Source of the DNA: Mobilitalea sp.
GTDB taxonomy: Bacteria; Bacillota_A; Clostridia; Lachnospirales; Lachnospiraceae
DNA length: 34,313 bases
Reading direction: 5' to 3'
Assembly (NCBI GenBank): GCA_029974875.1
Contig: JARKQP010000278.1
Location: 1 to 34,313 of the forward strand
Shown here: piece after piece, positions 9,335 to 18,818 of the stretch
Layout: each line of letters begins with the position of its first letter
Position numbering within the stretch: position 1 is the first letter of the stretch
Program-made: the position numbers and the translations under genes
Notes under the pieces: generated by a model
The model's database searches: none
What the model was told of the DNA's origin: nothing
What the model saw: the letters and a program-made list of their open reading frames with translations, nothing else

Positions 9335-10072
9335 TTATTCCTGTGATAAAATATCTACCGTGCCAAATCCCTGGCTATGTCTCGATCCCACTCCTGCCTG
9401 ATAAAAGTATTGTAACACTTCTGGCGCTGCTGCTATTTCAAACACTCCGACAGTTGCATCTATGTATACCCCAAATTGTTTGACAACAACCTTTTTACAC
9501 TGTATAGGGCTTAGGCCAATATTTTGGGCTATCTCTTCCGAAAAACCCGCTTCTTTCGCTTGGGCGCTCAAAACTTCCTTCACTCGTGTATCGAATCCTT
9601 CGTCCTGAAATGTGAAATAACGATCTCTGTTCGTCTCATTATCGTGCTGTCGTACGACAAGACCCGAACCCGTTATTGTTTTAAAAACAACCTTTGGTGA
9701 CATAATCAATTCTTCTCTCAACGGATTGATTTTCTTTAGAGATATTGCATTTCCTTCTGGAAGCAGAAAACGCTTATTCTTTTGTTGAATAAAAGCAGCA
9801 AAAAACACTAAACCTGTCTGATGCCTATCATCCGCCGTAAATATCATTTTGATCTTTTCATTCGCTAATTCAATCACTTCTTCCTTAAATACCGGCTTTG
9901 ATAGGATTACACTGAAAGAATAATCCTTTATTTTTGTGCCTCCAAAATAATGTTCAAAGCATTGCCCCTGTTTCCAGTTGGAAATAGTATTTTTTAGATA
10001 TGCCAGAAAGAGTTTTGAGTAACTCTTCGGCAATATTGGCCTATCCAAAGTCATCAAGAGTTCTAGCCTCAT
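9335..10072 (-). CDS. cas6: Cas6 crRNA-processing endoribonuclease
   Basis: The 245-residue protein ends in the glycine-rich RAMP loop of Cas6 (AGVGSRHSQGFGTVDIL). It has a candidate catalytic His41-Tyr42 pair in CFEHYFGGTK, close to where the active-site His of other Cas6 proteins lies. Cas6 cuts the CRISPR transcript within each repeat and would leave the ATGTAAAT handle. I chose the ATG at 10072 (MRLELLMTL), which has GGGGG 7 nt upstream, over the ATG at 10105. The latter has no ribosome binding site and may lie at the transcription start. It is the first gene of the cas operon. Confidence 0.93.
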   Translation of the reverse strand: MRLELLMTLDRPILPKSYSKLFLAYLKNTISNWKQGQCFEHYFGGTKIKDYSFSVILSKPVFKEEVIELANEKIKMIFTADDRHQTGLVFFAAFIQQKNKRFLLPEGNAISLKKINPLREELIMSPKVVFKTITGSGLVVRQHDNETNRDRYFTFQDEGFDTRVKEVLSAQAKEAGFSEEIAQNIGLSPIQCKKVVVKQFGVYIDATVGVFEIAAAPEVLQYFYQAGVGSRHSQGFGTVDILSQE

Positions 10073-10107
10073 AGTAATCCCCCTTTCTTTTAAATTTATA
10101 AACATAA

Positions 10108-10145
10108 ATTATACATTGGCAAATTCTTTTTCTACTTACATTATA
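10108..10145 (-). promoter_or_regulatory. Candidate promoter region of the cas operon
   Basis: Two perfect TATAAT hexamers occur on the minus strand upstream of cas6, at 10113-10108 and 10145-10140. Neither has a good TTGACA box at 16-18 bp. The nearer one would give a leader of about 30 nt before the cas6 ATG. A promoter is expected here because no other gene feeds into the operon and a terminator-like hairpin lies upstream at 10233-10306. Which hexamer is used is not decided by the sequence. Confidence 0.4.
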
Positions 10146-10232
10146 AACTATATCATATTTACTTCCATAATTCTACATGACACAACAATATTTTTACTTA
10201 TTTTCTATTTTATTCCTTATATTTGCTGTTTT

Positions 10233-10322
10233 AAAAAAATGTGAGCCGAAATATTACTACCTTCTCCGCTCTCCGGGGAGGAGAAGATAGTAATATTTCG
10301 GCCCACGCTCCAAGTAAAGGAA
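10233..10322 (-). repeat. Palindromic repeat element, copy 1, also terminator-like
   Basis: Positions 10241-10306 form a long hairpin. The arms start GTGAGCCGAAATATTACTA and end TAGTAATATTTCGGCCCAC, with one mismatch, and an inner CTTCTCC/GGAGAAG stem extends it. On the minus strand the hairpin is followed by a run of seven T (complement of 10233-10239), the shape of an intrinsic terminator insulating the cas operon from the small gene at 10643-10921. On the other side a conserved tail, GCTCCAAGTAAAGGAAC, reaches 10322. A closely related copy lies at 11356-11442. The sharing of both arms and tail argues for one mobile or repeated element, not just convergent terminators. Confidence 0.85.
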
Positions 10323-10642
10323 CAATAATTTTATATCCATTTATGTATAACATAGCATGTTAATCGTTAATTGTCATGCAATATTTTATAACAATTACTC
10401 ACTTAATTATTGAACAAACATTAAAAAGATCTTCTTCACATCAAATGTTGCAGTTGAATTCTATCGCAATCATTCAATATTATACATCATAAGAATTTAT
10501 CTTTTAAGGGAATTTTGTAACTATTCATCCCCCAATCAAAAATAAAATACAATTAGTAACCAAAAGCATTTTAATCTGTACATATGAGTATTCACCGGCT
10601 CCGATCCCCTTCGCTTGGCCAAAAACACCATATGCTCCAATT
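10323..10642. other. AT-rich intergenic stretch without a recognisable gene
   Basis: I see no supported gene, RNA or strong promoter here. Short open frames exist on both strands (for example a minus-strand frame just after the 10643 stop codon), but none resembles a known protein and none has a convincing ribosome binding site. Confidence 0.6.
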
Positions 10643-10921
10643 TCAAGGATTTGAGGTATTTCCCAAGCCTCCTTGTCTGGCGAACCGAATGATTAGATGT
10701 GCCGTTGATTTTAATACATCATCAAATTTATCAATATCCTCTTTTGTAAATCCTTTGTTATCTTCCCACCTATATTCAGGCAAATAGCAGGATACAGAGC
10801 AAAATCCCCCATACATAGGTTTTTCAAAATATACTTTAACATGCTCCCCCTGATCATAGCTTATAATATCAGAATGTACAATTTCAGTATTATCATCAAG
10901 TTTCATAAATTCATACATCAT
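10643..10921 (-). CDS. Small conserved hypothetical protein
   Basis: The 92-residue product (MMYEFMKLDDNTEIVHSDII...) reads as a genuine soluble protein. It has the segments VKVYFEKPMYGGF, CYLPEYRWED and STAHLIIRFARQGG. It matches in style a family of short hypothetical proteins common in gut Clostridia, for which I know no function. I chose the ATG at 10921 (or 10918) because AAGGAG lies 10 nt upstream; an upstream in-frame ATG at 10945 precedes that site. It stands alone between two copies of the palindromic element, close to a decayed protease gene, so it may belong to an accessory patch. Confidence 0.65.
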   Translation of the reverse strand: MMYEFMKLDDNTEIVHSDIISYDQGEHVKVYFEKPMYGGFCSVSCYLPEYRWEDNKGFTKEDIDKFDDVLKSTAHLIIRFARQGGLGNTSNP

Positions 10922-11015
10922 AATACCCACACTCCTTATTAACATCTTAATATCTTACATTATAAATGAAATTTCTTTTAATCAAAACCCTACTTAGTCA
11001 TAAAAACACGCACCA

Positions 11016-11246
11016 TCAGCAACAAAGAACAGGCACATACATATAACCCCGTCGGAAACCGCCCTCAAGCAGTCCATTCTGATAAGTGCCGGAAATCAAA
11101 AACATGGGCAGATGCCATATAGCCCAAATAACCCCAATCAGAATGCCCTACGCCAACGGCTCCCTGTTCGCCAAACGGTCAAAAAGATAGCCGCGCCAGC
11201 CCAGTTCCTCCGCCAGCGGCCCGAAGATAAGGGGCATCCCCGCAAG
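11016..11246 (-). pseudogene. Decayed CPBP-family intramembrane protease fragment
   Basis: Read on the minus strand, this stretch translates as AGMPLIFGPLAEELGWRGYL followed by FDRLANREPLA, then an in-frame TAG at 11150-11148. The same frame continues GILIGVIWAIWHLPMFLISG to a TGA at 11016. EExxWRG and WxxWHxP are the two hallmark motifs of CPBP (CAAX protease and bacteriocin-processing) membrane endopeptidases. Both motifs survive, but the N-terminal membrane segments and the C-terminus are missing and there is an internal stop. It is therefore a remnant. It lies between the two copies of the palindromic repeat. Confidence 0.8.
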
Positions 11247-11355
11247 TCAAATGGAAACTTCTGATACTTATATTATAATTCAATTTGTCCTACCCCGCAA
11301 ACAAAAAGCTCCCTAAGCCTATACACCATAAGCTATTATTCCTTCTTCCCAACCC

Positions 11356-11442
11356 AAAAAAGCGTAGGCCGAAATATTACTACCCTCTCCGGGGGGAGGA
11401 GAAGATAGTAATATTTCGGCCTACGCTCCAAGTAAAGGAACG
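11356..11442 (-). repeat. Palindromic repeat element, copy 2, terminator of the chemoreceptor gene
   Basis: Positions 11362-11426 hold a perfect 21-bp inverted repeat (arms begin GCGTAGGCCGAAATATTAC and end GTAATATTTCGGCCTACGC) around a CTCTCC/GGAGGAG core. On the minus strand it is followed by six T (complement of 11356-11361). It lies about 85 bp after the chemoreceptor stop codon and so looks like its intrinsic terminator. The tail GCTCCAAGTAAAGGAAC (to 11442) is the same as in copy 1, 1.1 kb away; the core differs by a small deletion. Confidence 0.87.
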
Positions 11443-11510
11443 ATACTAACTATATACAAAAATCTTTCGATTCTTGCCCCAATTCACATCACACTACATC
11501 TCTTTTTTCA

Positions 11511-13583
11511 TCACACCTTAAAATGCCTCAAATTCTCTTCCAAATTCTTAGAGTAATTCTTCAGCATAATCGCCATATTCTCAAGCTCCTCTAAGGTACT
11601 TAGCTGTTCCTGGGTGGAGGCGGATACCTCTTCTGACGCTGCTGCCGCTACCTCGGAAGCCTCCGCAATATTATTAATACTGCTAAGAACACTGTCCTTG
11701 TCCTGGTCTATCCTATGGATTGCCTCCATAATCCTGGTCATATTCTGCAGCAGCTCGTTCATTGCCATGTCAATCTTACTGAAATACTCCGCCGAAGCCT
11801 TTGCCGATTCCGCCTGCTCCTTGATTACCGTGTTTGCTTTCATGACAAATTCCGTAGAAGCCTTCGTTTTCGACAGGATTTCATTGGTCAGGCTCTCTAT
11901 TTTCTTTGTCTGCCGCCCGGACTGCTCGGCAAGCTTCCTGATTTCCTCGGCAACGACTGTGAAGCCTTTTCCATGCTCACCGGCTCTTGCTGCTTCAATG
12001 GATGCATTTAAGGACAATAGCTCCGTCTGCTCTGAAGTTATATTCAGTATTTCCGTGAATTCATTAATAACTGTTATGCTCTTTGCAAGGCCGGATATTT
12101 GCTCGGCCACCTCTTCTGTGATTGAGATAACCTCTAAGGCCTTCCCGTCAAGGATCTGCGCTGCCTGGATTCCTTCCACCGTATAATTCTTGACGTTCCT
12201 GGCCGCAGCTTCCATGACATTCGTGCTGCTTACAGCATTGCCGATCCCGTCAGCCAAGCTGGAGACGACCTGCACGCTCCTGTCAACCTCCTCACTCTGC
12301 ATCCCTGCACCGGAGGCGACATCATTAATTGCGCTGGATATCTCCGAAGCGGTACGGGAGGTTGCGGCGGATATCTTGGAAAGGGATTCTGCCGTCCTGC
12401 TTACTTCCACCGACAGGTCATTGCTTTGTGAGATCAGCCCCCGAAGGCTTTTTACCATGGAGTTAAAGGAGCCTGCCACCTTTCCGATCTCATCGGTACG
12501 CCTTGTCTTTGCTGTGACAGTCAGGTCGCCCTCTGCTGAAAGGAACATTGTTTTTTCTACGCCCTTCAAGGCCCTGATCATGTTAAGAGCAAAGAATAAG
12601 CCGCCAAGTACTGCTAATATGGAGAAAATAGCACCCACCAACAGGATCAGGTCCCTAATTTCATTGGAGCCCTGAAGCACCTCCGATTCCGGGATAAGGA
12701 TCATATAAATAAAGCCCGACTTATCGCATTTATTATAGGTAACAATCATGTTGGTATCATTGATCTTCGTTGTAAATGTATCAGCATCAACCTCTTTAGC
12801 CCGTTCTTCCACCTCGGCAAATATAGGCTCTTCTTCCCCTTGTCCCATCTCATTATATGGAAGTGATGAAATCCTGTTGCCGTTTGTAGCTATCAGGTAA
12901 GAGCTGTCGTTCTCACCGACCTTGATTTTGGATAGCATGGAGCTAAATGCATCATAGCTTAATTCTATCTTAACCGCCCCTACTGCCTCCGTATCCGAAT
13001 AGTAAAAGCTCTTGACTGCCTTTCCGACCGTGAGGTATCCGCTGTTTACATAGGTATCTACCTCATCTGCATTAAGCCATACCATGTCCTTGCTATCAAT
13101 CAGCTTCTGATAAACAAGGGTTTTACGGACATCCGTGATCCCCTCCGGCAAGGTGCTGACCGGGCCTATCACATCCCCTGTAACATACATTAATGAGATG
13201 CTGCTGATAAACTTGTTCGTAATCGTAATACTCTGGATTTCTTTGTCGAGCACCTGCAACAGCTTTTTTCTTGCCATGCTCCACTCCGCTTTTTCCTTAT
13301 CACTGAGCCCCTTCTTTGGTTCCAGGTTATTGACCACATCCTGGAATGCGGTGCTTAAGGAAACCTGTAAAAACATCTGATTAATCCGGTCCATCTCCTG
13401 GTCAATCATATCAGCAGTCTGTGAGGCAAGGGCAGCCTTTGAATTCCTGGACTGCTCCTCAAGTGCCGTTTTTGAAATGCTGGTGGCCATGATCCCAATA
13501 ATTAAGATTGGAACAATGACGACTGATAATATGACAATAACTAATTTCTGTAATAAACTCATTTTTTTTGTGAGCTTCTTCAT
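11511..13583 (-). CDS. Methyl-accepting chemotaxis protein with extracellular sensor domain
   Basis: This protein of about 690 residues has a first membrane helix at about 13-36 and an extracellular domain of roughly 275 residues, probably a Cache-type fold. A second membrane helix at about 311-336 is followed by a HAMP segment and a long coiled-coil signalling domain. The signalling tip [25 protein letters not shown] (written here by its core [16 protein letters not shown]) is canonical. The start is taken at 13583 ([11 protein letters not shown]), which has GGGGGT 7 nt upstream; the earlier ATG at 13598 overlaps that site. It follows the response regulator by 137 bp and may be co-transcribed, suggesting chemotaxis towards the sugar sensed by this cluster (inference). 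Confidence 0.93.
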   Translation of the reverse strand: MKKLTKKMSLLQKLVIVILSVVIVPILIIGIMATSISKTALEEQSRNSKAALASQTADMIDQEMDRINQMFLQVSLSTAFQDVVNNLEPKKGLSDKEKAEWSMARKKLLQVLDKEIQSITITNKFISSISLMYVTGDVIGPVSTLPEGITDVRKTLVYQKLIDSKDMVWLNADEVDTYVNSGYLTVGKAVKSFYYSDTEAVGAVKIELSYDAFSSMLSKIKVGENDSSYLIATNGNRISSLPYNEMGQGEEEPIFAEVEERAKEVDADTFTTKINDTNMIVTYNKCDKSGFIYMILIPESEVLQGSNEIRDLILLVGAIFSILAVLGGLFFALNMIRALKGVEKTMFLSAEGDLTVTAKTRRTDEIGKVAGSFNSMVKSLRGLISQSNDLSVEVSRTAESLSKISAATSRTASEISSAINDVASGAGMQSEEVDRSVQVVSSLADGIGNAVSSTNVMEAAARNVKNYTVEGIQAAQILDGKALEVISITEEVAEQISGLAKSITVINEFTEILNITSEQTELLSLNASIEAARAGEHGKGFTVVAEEIRKLAEQSGRQTKKIESLTNEILSKTKASTEFVMKANTVIKEQAESAKASAEYFSKIDMAMNELLQNMTRIMEAIHRIDQDKDSVLSSINNIAEASEVAAAASEEVSASTQEQLSTLEELENMAIMLKNYSKNLEENLRHFKV

Positions 13584-13720
13584 TAGTTTTACCCCCATGA
13601 ATAATGATGCCTACTAGCAACAGTATAAAACATAATAATCTGTAATAATATTCAATATTTATACTAATTTTCCAAAAAACATCCTATATTCTTAATATCT
13701 TTCTTTTAACGCCCTTTGTC

Positions 13721-15379
13721 CTATGACTGCTCCGCTTCCCGCCTTCCCTGGTTCCTGTATTCCTTCGGTGTAAGAGCCACATACTTTTTAAATTGCACGG
13801 AGAAGTATTTGTAATCGCTATAGCCTATCATTTCCGCTATCTTATAAACCTTATAATTCGTATTTACCAGCAGCCTCTTAGCCTCCTGCATGCGGAGCTT
13901 CTGGATATAGTCAATATAAGTGACCCCGGTAACCTTTTTAAATAAAAAGCTGAAATAGGTTTCCGACAGGTAGACATGCTCACTGATCATCTTCAAGGTG
14001 ATCTTTTCACTCAGGCAGGTCGCAATATACGCCTTTGCCTTGTCAATGATCATGCGCTGCTCCTTGATTTCCAACGGATCAATTGTTTCGTCGATGGCCT
14101 TTGCAAGCGCCACCATGACATTGACAATATAGGTCTCCAGCTCCTTGACGGTTAAGGCGTCCTTTACAAATTCACTGAATTCATCCCCAATGATACCCTC
14201 CATCACCCCATGGCTGTTCATGATCTTGGATTGGACCATTAATTTAAGGGCGATGCAGTAGTTTTTTACGATCTCCGGCAGCAGATTCTGCTCCGAGAGT
14301 GCGCGGAACATGGAGGTCAGATACTTTTTGGTATCCTCATGGTTTCCATTGCTGATGGCAACAGCCACATGCTCCATCTCCTCCGGGTAGAACCGGATAA
14401 AATTCTGTTCGTACTTAGACTCATTATTGTCCTGGTAGACCTGAACCCTCTGCCCGCCAAGATAAAAATTATTCTGGATTGATTTTTTTGCCTGGCTGAA
14501 GGATTTGGCTATATGGTGGATTGACGGATAGCTTAAGCCGATCCCTATGGTATATGGCACTGTCACATTCTTGAACAGGCAGTTGTGGATGCTCTCGCTG
14601 ATGCTGGTCAGACAGGGGATCATCAAGGCCTCCTGCTTCTCCTTTGAGGGAAAGCAAAATACAAAATTAATTGTATCGTAATCCTCTACGATATAATAAA
14701 CATTGTCAATGCTGCTCAGCTCCTCTTTTATGATGTTGCGGTAGGAAAAAGTAAGCAGCCGTTTATCGGTGCCCCAGGAGGATTCCAGCTCCCCGAAGAT
14801 GCTCTTTCTATCAAATTTTATCGTTGCCGCAGCGAAGTAATGCCCCGTGAAATCCAGCTCCAGAGATGCAGTCTTCTCCTCAAAGTCCTTGAACAGGCTG
14901 CTATCCCCCTCCAGCATGGACTGGAGGAATTCATTCCTGAGGGTTTCATAGCCTGCGTTTTGATAGATGTTGCTATAATAGATCTCTTCCTTGACCTCCC
15001 GCTTCTGGTCCATGCTCTCCTTCAGGGCGGTAAAGGCATCCAGCAGTTTTTTCTTATTGGTGGGTTTTAGTAAATAATCAAAGGCCCTGAAGCTAATCGC
15101 CTGGCGGGCGTATTCAAATTCAGCAAATCCGCTTAATATAATAATTTCTATATCCGGATATAGCTGTCTCACTATTTTTGACAGCTCCGTGCCGCCCATA
15201 ATCGGCATTTTAATGTCTGTCAATAATACATCCACCTGAGTTTTCTCCAACTGCTCCAGGGCAGCCTTTCCGTTGGCACTTTCCGCCACGACTACAAATC
15301 CCAAGGATTGCCAGGGAATGCTGTTCACTATACCTCTACGTATCATATCCTCATCTTCTACTACCATCAATCTATACAT
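13721..15379 (-). CDS. YesN-type response regulator with AraC DNA-binding domain
   Basis: The 552-residue protein starts with a receiver domain: acidic pair in VVEDED, phospho-acceptor Asp55 in LLTDIKMP, Ser83 and Lys105 in YLLKPTNK. A long middle region of about 300 residues follows. An AraC/XylS helix-turn-helix domain ends the protein (about 445-545, with LSETYFSFLFKKVTG and SDYKYFSVQFKKY). Such regulators are partners of YesM/LytS-type kinases and activate sugar transport and catabolic genes. AAGGAG, 7 nt before the ATG, lies inside the last codons of the kinase gene upstream (gap 4 bp), so the two are coupled. Likely targets are the neighbouring transport operon and its own operon (inference). 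Confidence 0.95.
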   Translation of the reverse strand: MYRLMVVEDEDMIRRGIVNSIPWQSLGFVVVAESANGKAALEQLEKTQVDVLLTDIKMPIMGGTELSKIVRQLYPDIEIIILSGFAEFEYARQAISFRAFDYLLKPTNKKKLLDAFTALKESMDQKREVKEEIYYSNIYQNAGYETLRNEFLQSMLEGDSSLFKDFEEKTASLELDFTGHYFAAATIKFDRKSIFGELESSWGTDKRLLTFSYRNIIKEELSSIDNVYYIVEDYDTINFVFCFPSKEKQEALMIPCLTSISESIHNCLFKNVTVPYTIGIGLSYPSIHHIAKSFSQAKKSIQNNFYLGGQRVQVYQDNNESKYEQNFIRFYPEEMEHVAVAISNGNHEDTKKYLTSMFRALSEQNLLPEIVKNYCIALKLMVQSKIMNSHGVMEGIIGDEFSEFVKDALTVKELETYIVNVMVALAKAIDETIDPLEIKEQRMIIDKAKAYIATCLSEKITLKMISEHVYLSETYFSFLFKKVTGVTYIDYIQKLRMQEAKRLLVNTNYKVYKIAEMIGYSDYKYFSVQFKKYVALTPKEYRNQGRREAEQS

Positions 15380-15383
15380 AAGC

Positions 15384-17078
15384 TTACTCCTTAATTGGGA
15401 TACACAGACTTACTGTAGTACCTTCATTTATTTTAGATTTAATACTTATGCCATAAGGCTCACCGAAGTATATCTTAATCCTCTGATTTACGTTCCTCAT
15501 TCCGATACTATCCCCAACTCCAAGTATCGAGCTGTTCATCCTTAGTGTTATCTTGTCACAGGCATCCATATCCATACCCTTGCCGTTATCCTTTATCTCA
15601 AATACAACGGTACTGTCTTCCTTCTTTCCTGTAATATGGATGATTCCTCCTCCTTCTATCCCCCCAAACCCATGGACGATACAGTTTTCAATGATGGGCT
15701 GCAGGATGAGCTTCACTGTTTTATAGTGCACAATCTCAGGATCTATGTGCCACTTCACGTCAAACTGGTTCTTATGCATGATCTTTTGCAGGCATACGTA
15801 GCTTTTGACATTTTCAATCTCCGTACTGATGGTGACAAAGGCGCCTTTTTCCGATACGCTCGTTTTGAAAAATTCACCAAGGGCTGATACCATCTCCCCG
15901 ATTTCTTCATAGTTCTTCATCTGCGCGATCCAGAATACATTGTCCAGCAGATTATATAGGAAATGGGGGTTGATCCGCTGCTGCAGGGCCACCAGCTCCA
16001 GCTCCTTAATCCTTGTCCTAAGCTGGGTCTCATTGATATTTGTAAGATAGGTTTCCTCCAGCACTTCATTTAACCGGTTAAGCATCGAGGTAAACACCCT
16101 GTTTAAAATCTCATGCTCATCCTCGGAGGGTGTATCCGCTGTTTCTTCCTGTATGACGAATACGTCATCCTCCCTGATCTGCTCCATCCGTCCCAGTAAC
16201 CGGTCCAAGGGAATCTTAATGCTTTCATTTACTAAATAAATGGTGCTTCCCGAGGCAACCACTACCAGCAGGAATATTAAAATCGTTGTCATCAGCCCGA
16301 GCAGATCGTATTTCGTCCTAATAAAGGTATTCTGCACCTTAAGTCCCGTTTTTGAGATCGGAACCGCAACCTCATAAACCAGATCCGATTTTTCAAACCG
16401 GGAACCGGCGACAATCCTTCCCTGGTTGTCCGTGACAGCGATCTTTTGCTTTGACGAGCCTACGGCATTATCCAGTACGCCCTTCATCTCCTTTAAATTA
16501 ATCAGGACAACATACCTCGCCTTCAATCCGCTGGTGTAATCCACCTCAACGATTTCCGTACGGCAGAGCACCGGCTGCTTGCCATAATCCAGGTAATACC
16601 ATCCCAGGCCATCCTTTAGCCTGTTCTTGATCTCCTCCAGATCAATCAACGCTTTACTATATAAGAATGAGGTCCCGTCCTCAAGTATGATAGCCGCGTA
16701 GTCTATCTCCTCCTGGTTGGAGACAATGCTTGCTATGGTATTCTCAATCCGGTTGCTCACCCCTTCGGTCTGGTATCCGGGAGAGGTTGCATACAGGTAC
16801 ATATCCGTCAAAATATCGTTGTTTTCCTTCAAATATTTAAATTTCAGCTCCAGTTGCTCAAACATGTCATTGACCCGGATGTTGGATTCATAGGCAAAAT
16901 TGTCATAATTGCTTCTTAAGTTATCGTTATAATAAAGGAATTCGATAATTGCACTGATCGTAATCATGACCGAAATCGGAATAACGCACAATATAATAAA
17001 GGCATAGAAAAGACGTTTTCGTATCGAAATTTTTCTTAGGCTTCTTACAAACTTATCCATACTGCTTTTTACCTTCAC
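15384..17078 (-). CDS. YesM/LytS-family sensor histidine kinase, catalytically complete
   Basis: The 564-residue membrane kinase has a first helix at about 24-48 and an extracellular sensor domain to about 255. A second helix at about 258-284 and a linker follow. Its His_kinase domain has His372 in LVALQQRINPHFLYN. The ATPase domain is intact: N-box Asn465 (PIIENCIVHG), G1 box DNGKG at 497-501, and later GVGDSIGMRNVNQRI. It should phosphorylate the response regulator encoded 4 bp downstream. The start is uncertain: a GTG at 17078 with AAGGA 8 nt upstream, or an ATG at 17060 that overlaps the previous stop codon (ATGGATAA). Either way the gene overlaps the upstream kinase, so both are made together. 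Confidence 0.93.
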   Translation of the reverse strand: MKVKSSMDKFVRSLRKISIRKRLFYAFIILCVIPISVMITISAIIEFLYYNDNLRSNYDNFAYESNIRVNDMFEQLELKFKYLKENNDILTDMYLYATSPGYQTEGVSNRIENTIASIVSNQEEIDYAAIILEDGTSFLYSKALIDLEEIKNRLKDGLGWYYLDYGKQPVLCRTEIVEVDYTSGLKARYVVLINLKEMKGVLDNAVGSSKQKIAVTDNQGRIVAGSRFEKSDLVYEVAVPISKTGLKVQNTFIRTKYDLLGLMTTILIFLLVVVASGSTIYLVNESIKIPLDRLLGRMEQIREDDVFVIQEETADTPSEDEHEILNRVFTSMLNRLNEVLEETYLTNINETQLRTRIKELELVALQQRINPHFLYNLLDNVFWIAQMKNYEEIGEMVSALGEFFKTSVSEKGAFVTISTEIENVKSYVCLQKIMHKNQFDVKWHIDPEIVHYKTVKLILQPIIENCIVHGFGGIEGGGIIHITGKKEDSTVVFEIKDNGKGMDMDACDKITLRMNSSILGVGDSIGMRNVNQRIKIYFGEPYGISIKSKINEGTTVSLCIPIKE

Positions 17079-18783
17079 TTCCGCTGTCCTTATATACCGG
17101 CATCGTTACCCTGATCTCTCCCAGTTCTTTATCCAGGACAACCCCAAAGCCATCGCCATAGTAAAGCCGCAGCCGCTCGTCCACGCTGTTAATGCCCCCA
17201 ATGCTTAAATCATCCTTGTCCAACAGCCCCAGGAAATATTCCACCGCATGGCCGGTCATAACCACCCGGATGGTATCATGCTCCTCTACAATTGATATGC
17301 TGATGCTAATCTCGCTTTCGATATCATCCAGGTTCACCGAGATCACATCCTCCACAATCGGATGGATTGCCAGCTTTATGATTTTCGTGTGTCTCATAGA
17401 CATGGACACATCCCAGTAATTCACGATCCTGTTCCCAAAGCGCCTATTTTGTAAAAAGATATAATTATTTACACTGTCAACCTCAGTTTCAATTGTGACA
17501 TATTCCCGGCCTTTTATGATAATGACCCTTAAATAATTGCCCAGTGCATTGACAATCTCACTAATGTCCTCGTCCCCCTCCAACTGTCCGTTCCAATAGA
17601 TGGATTCCAGGGTATTGTACAGGAAATGGGGGTTGATCTGCTGCTGCAGGGCGGAAAGCTCCGCCTCCTTCCGAAGCTCCCGGAGCTTTGTTTCCTGGAG
17701 CTTAATTTCGTACTGGCGTTGAAGTGCCTCCACCAGGTTACGGCTCATTTTATTGAAGCCTTCAATGACGGCATGGTATTCATCACCGCCATCATCCTCT
17801 ACATATTTCTCTACCTCCGGCTTCTTCATCTCCTCCATCAACCGGTTGATGGGACCGGTGATGCTCTTGGTGAACAAGATGGCAAACATAAGAGCCAGTA
17901 CGGCAAACAGCACCGCCGTAAATAAAGTGATTCCAAACTGGATGAAAGCTGATTTTAAAAGGGTCTGCATGGCGATATGGTTCACTATGGTCAGGTTCGT
18001 ATTCGAAATCGACTTGGAGATGGATACGGAAAGCATCTTGTCGCCGCTGAAGGAGGAGCCCACCTGCTCCTCGTTGGAAGCACTGATAATAATATTATTT
18101 TCATCGATGATCATTACCTCGTTTAAGAGGTTCGTGACATTTTCATAGCATACCTTATTGAAATAAGACAGATCCAGGGCTGCGACAATGTTCCCGACGC
18201 AGATTCCCCCATCACTGTATATGCCCCTTGTCAGTATTACATAGCTGCCCTGGTCACTTGGGATTTCCTTGGGACTTACCTTCATATGCACCTGTTTTGC
18301 TTCCTTGGACAAAAGCTCGCTGGTAGAAAAATCACCGTTGGACACGGGGGACGGATAGTAGAAATAGGAGCGGTTCACGGAAACCATCTCACAGGCATTA
18401 ATGGCACCGCTGGAGCCGAAGGTACTGCCCAGCACCAGGCGGATGTGATTTTCTATATCACTTTTTTTGTTCCAGTCCACCTGGTTATAAATCATAAGAT
18501 CGTTCACGATCTCCGGATTCATGGCTACCTCTTCCAGCAAGTTCATATGGGAAAACATATAATAAGAAATATTATTGGCAATCTGGGAGGAAGACTCTTC
18601 CAGGAAGGTCTTGGCTGCCTGCTCATTCTTGGAAAAGGAATATATAGCATTATAACCACCGATCAGGAGTATGGGCAAAACGAATACATAAATAAAACAC
18701 CAGATCAGTCGTCTATAAATACTGTATTTGTACAGCTTATTCAAGCTCCATTCCTTTATCATGCCAAGATATCTTCTAACCAT
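17053..18783 (-). CDS. YesM/LytS-family histidine kinase paralogue with degenerate ATPase domain
   Basis: This 576-residue protein has the same layout as its downstream neighbour: membrane helices at about 26-48 and 280-304, an extracellular domain between them, a HAMP-like linker, and His386 in LSALQQQINPHFLYN. The ATP-binding half is eroded. The N-box Asn is Asp479 (HPIVEDVI), and the G1 box DNGxG reads MTGHA at 509-513, losing the Asp that binds adenine. The C-terminal GGINSVDERLRLYYG segment is still recognisable. The frame is fully open, so this is not a simple pseudogene. I infer a regulatory or heterodimer partner that can be phosphorylated but not phosphorylate. AGGAG lies 5 nt before the ATG at 18783. 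Confidence 0.9.
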   Translation of the reverse strand: MVRRYLGMIKEWSLNKLYKYSIYRRLIWCFIYVFVLPILLIGGYNAIYSFSKNEQAAKTFLEESSSQIANNISYYMFSHMNLLEEVAMNPEIVNDLMIYNQVDWNKKSDIENHIRLVLGSTFGSSGAINACEMVSVNRSYFYYPSPVSNGDFSTSELLSKEAKQVHMKVSPKEIPSDQGSYVILTRGIYSDGGICVGNIVAALDLSYFNKVCYENVTNLLNEVMIIDENNIIISASNEEQVGSSFSGDKMLSVSISKSISNTNLTIVNHIAMQTLLKSAFIQFGITLFTAVLFAVLALMFAILFTKSITGPINRLMEEMKKPEVEKYVEDDGGDEYHAVIEGFNKMSRNLVEALQRQYEIKLQETKLRELRKEAELSALQQQINPHFLYNTLESIYWNGQLEGDEDISEIVNALGNYLRVIIIKGREYVTIETEVDSVNNYIFLQNRRFGNRIVNYWDVSMSMRHTKIIKLAIHPIVEDVISVNLDDIESEISISISIVEEHDTIRVVMTGHAVEYFLGLLDKDDLSIGGINSVDERLRLYYGDGFGVVLDKELGEIRVTMPVYKDSGSEGKKQYG

Positions 18784-18818
18784 TCCAGCTCCTATGCTCC
18801 GCCAAAGGCGTCCTGTAT

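Noticed and set aside
11614..12186. 190-codon open frame on the plus strand
   Set aside because: It is the shadow of the chemoreceptor coiled-coil region, where the codon pattern keeps the opposite strand open.
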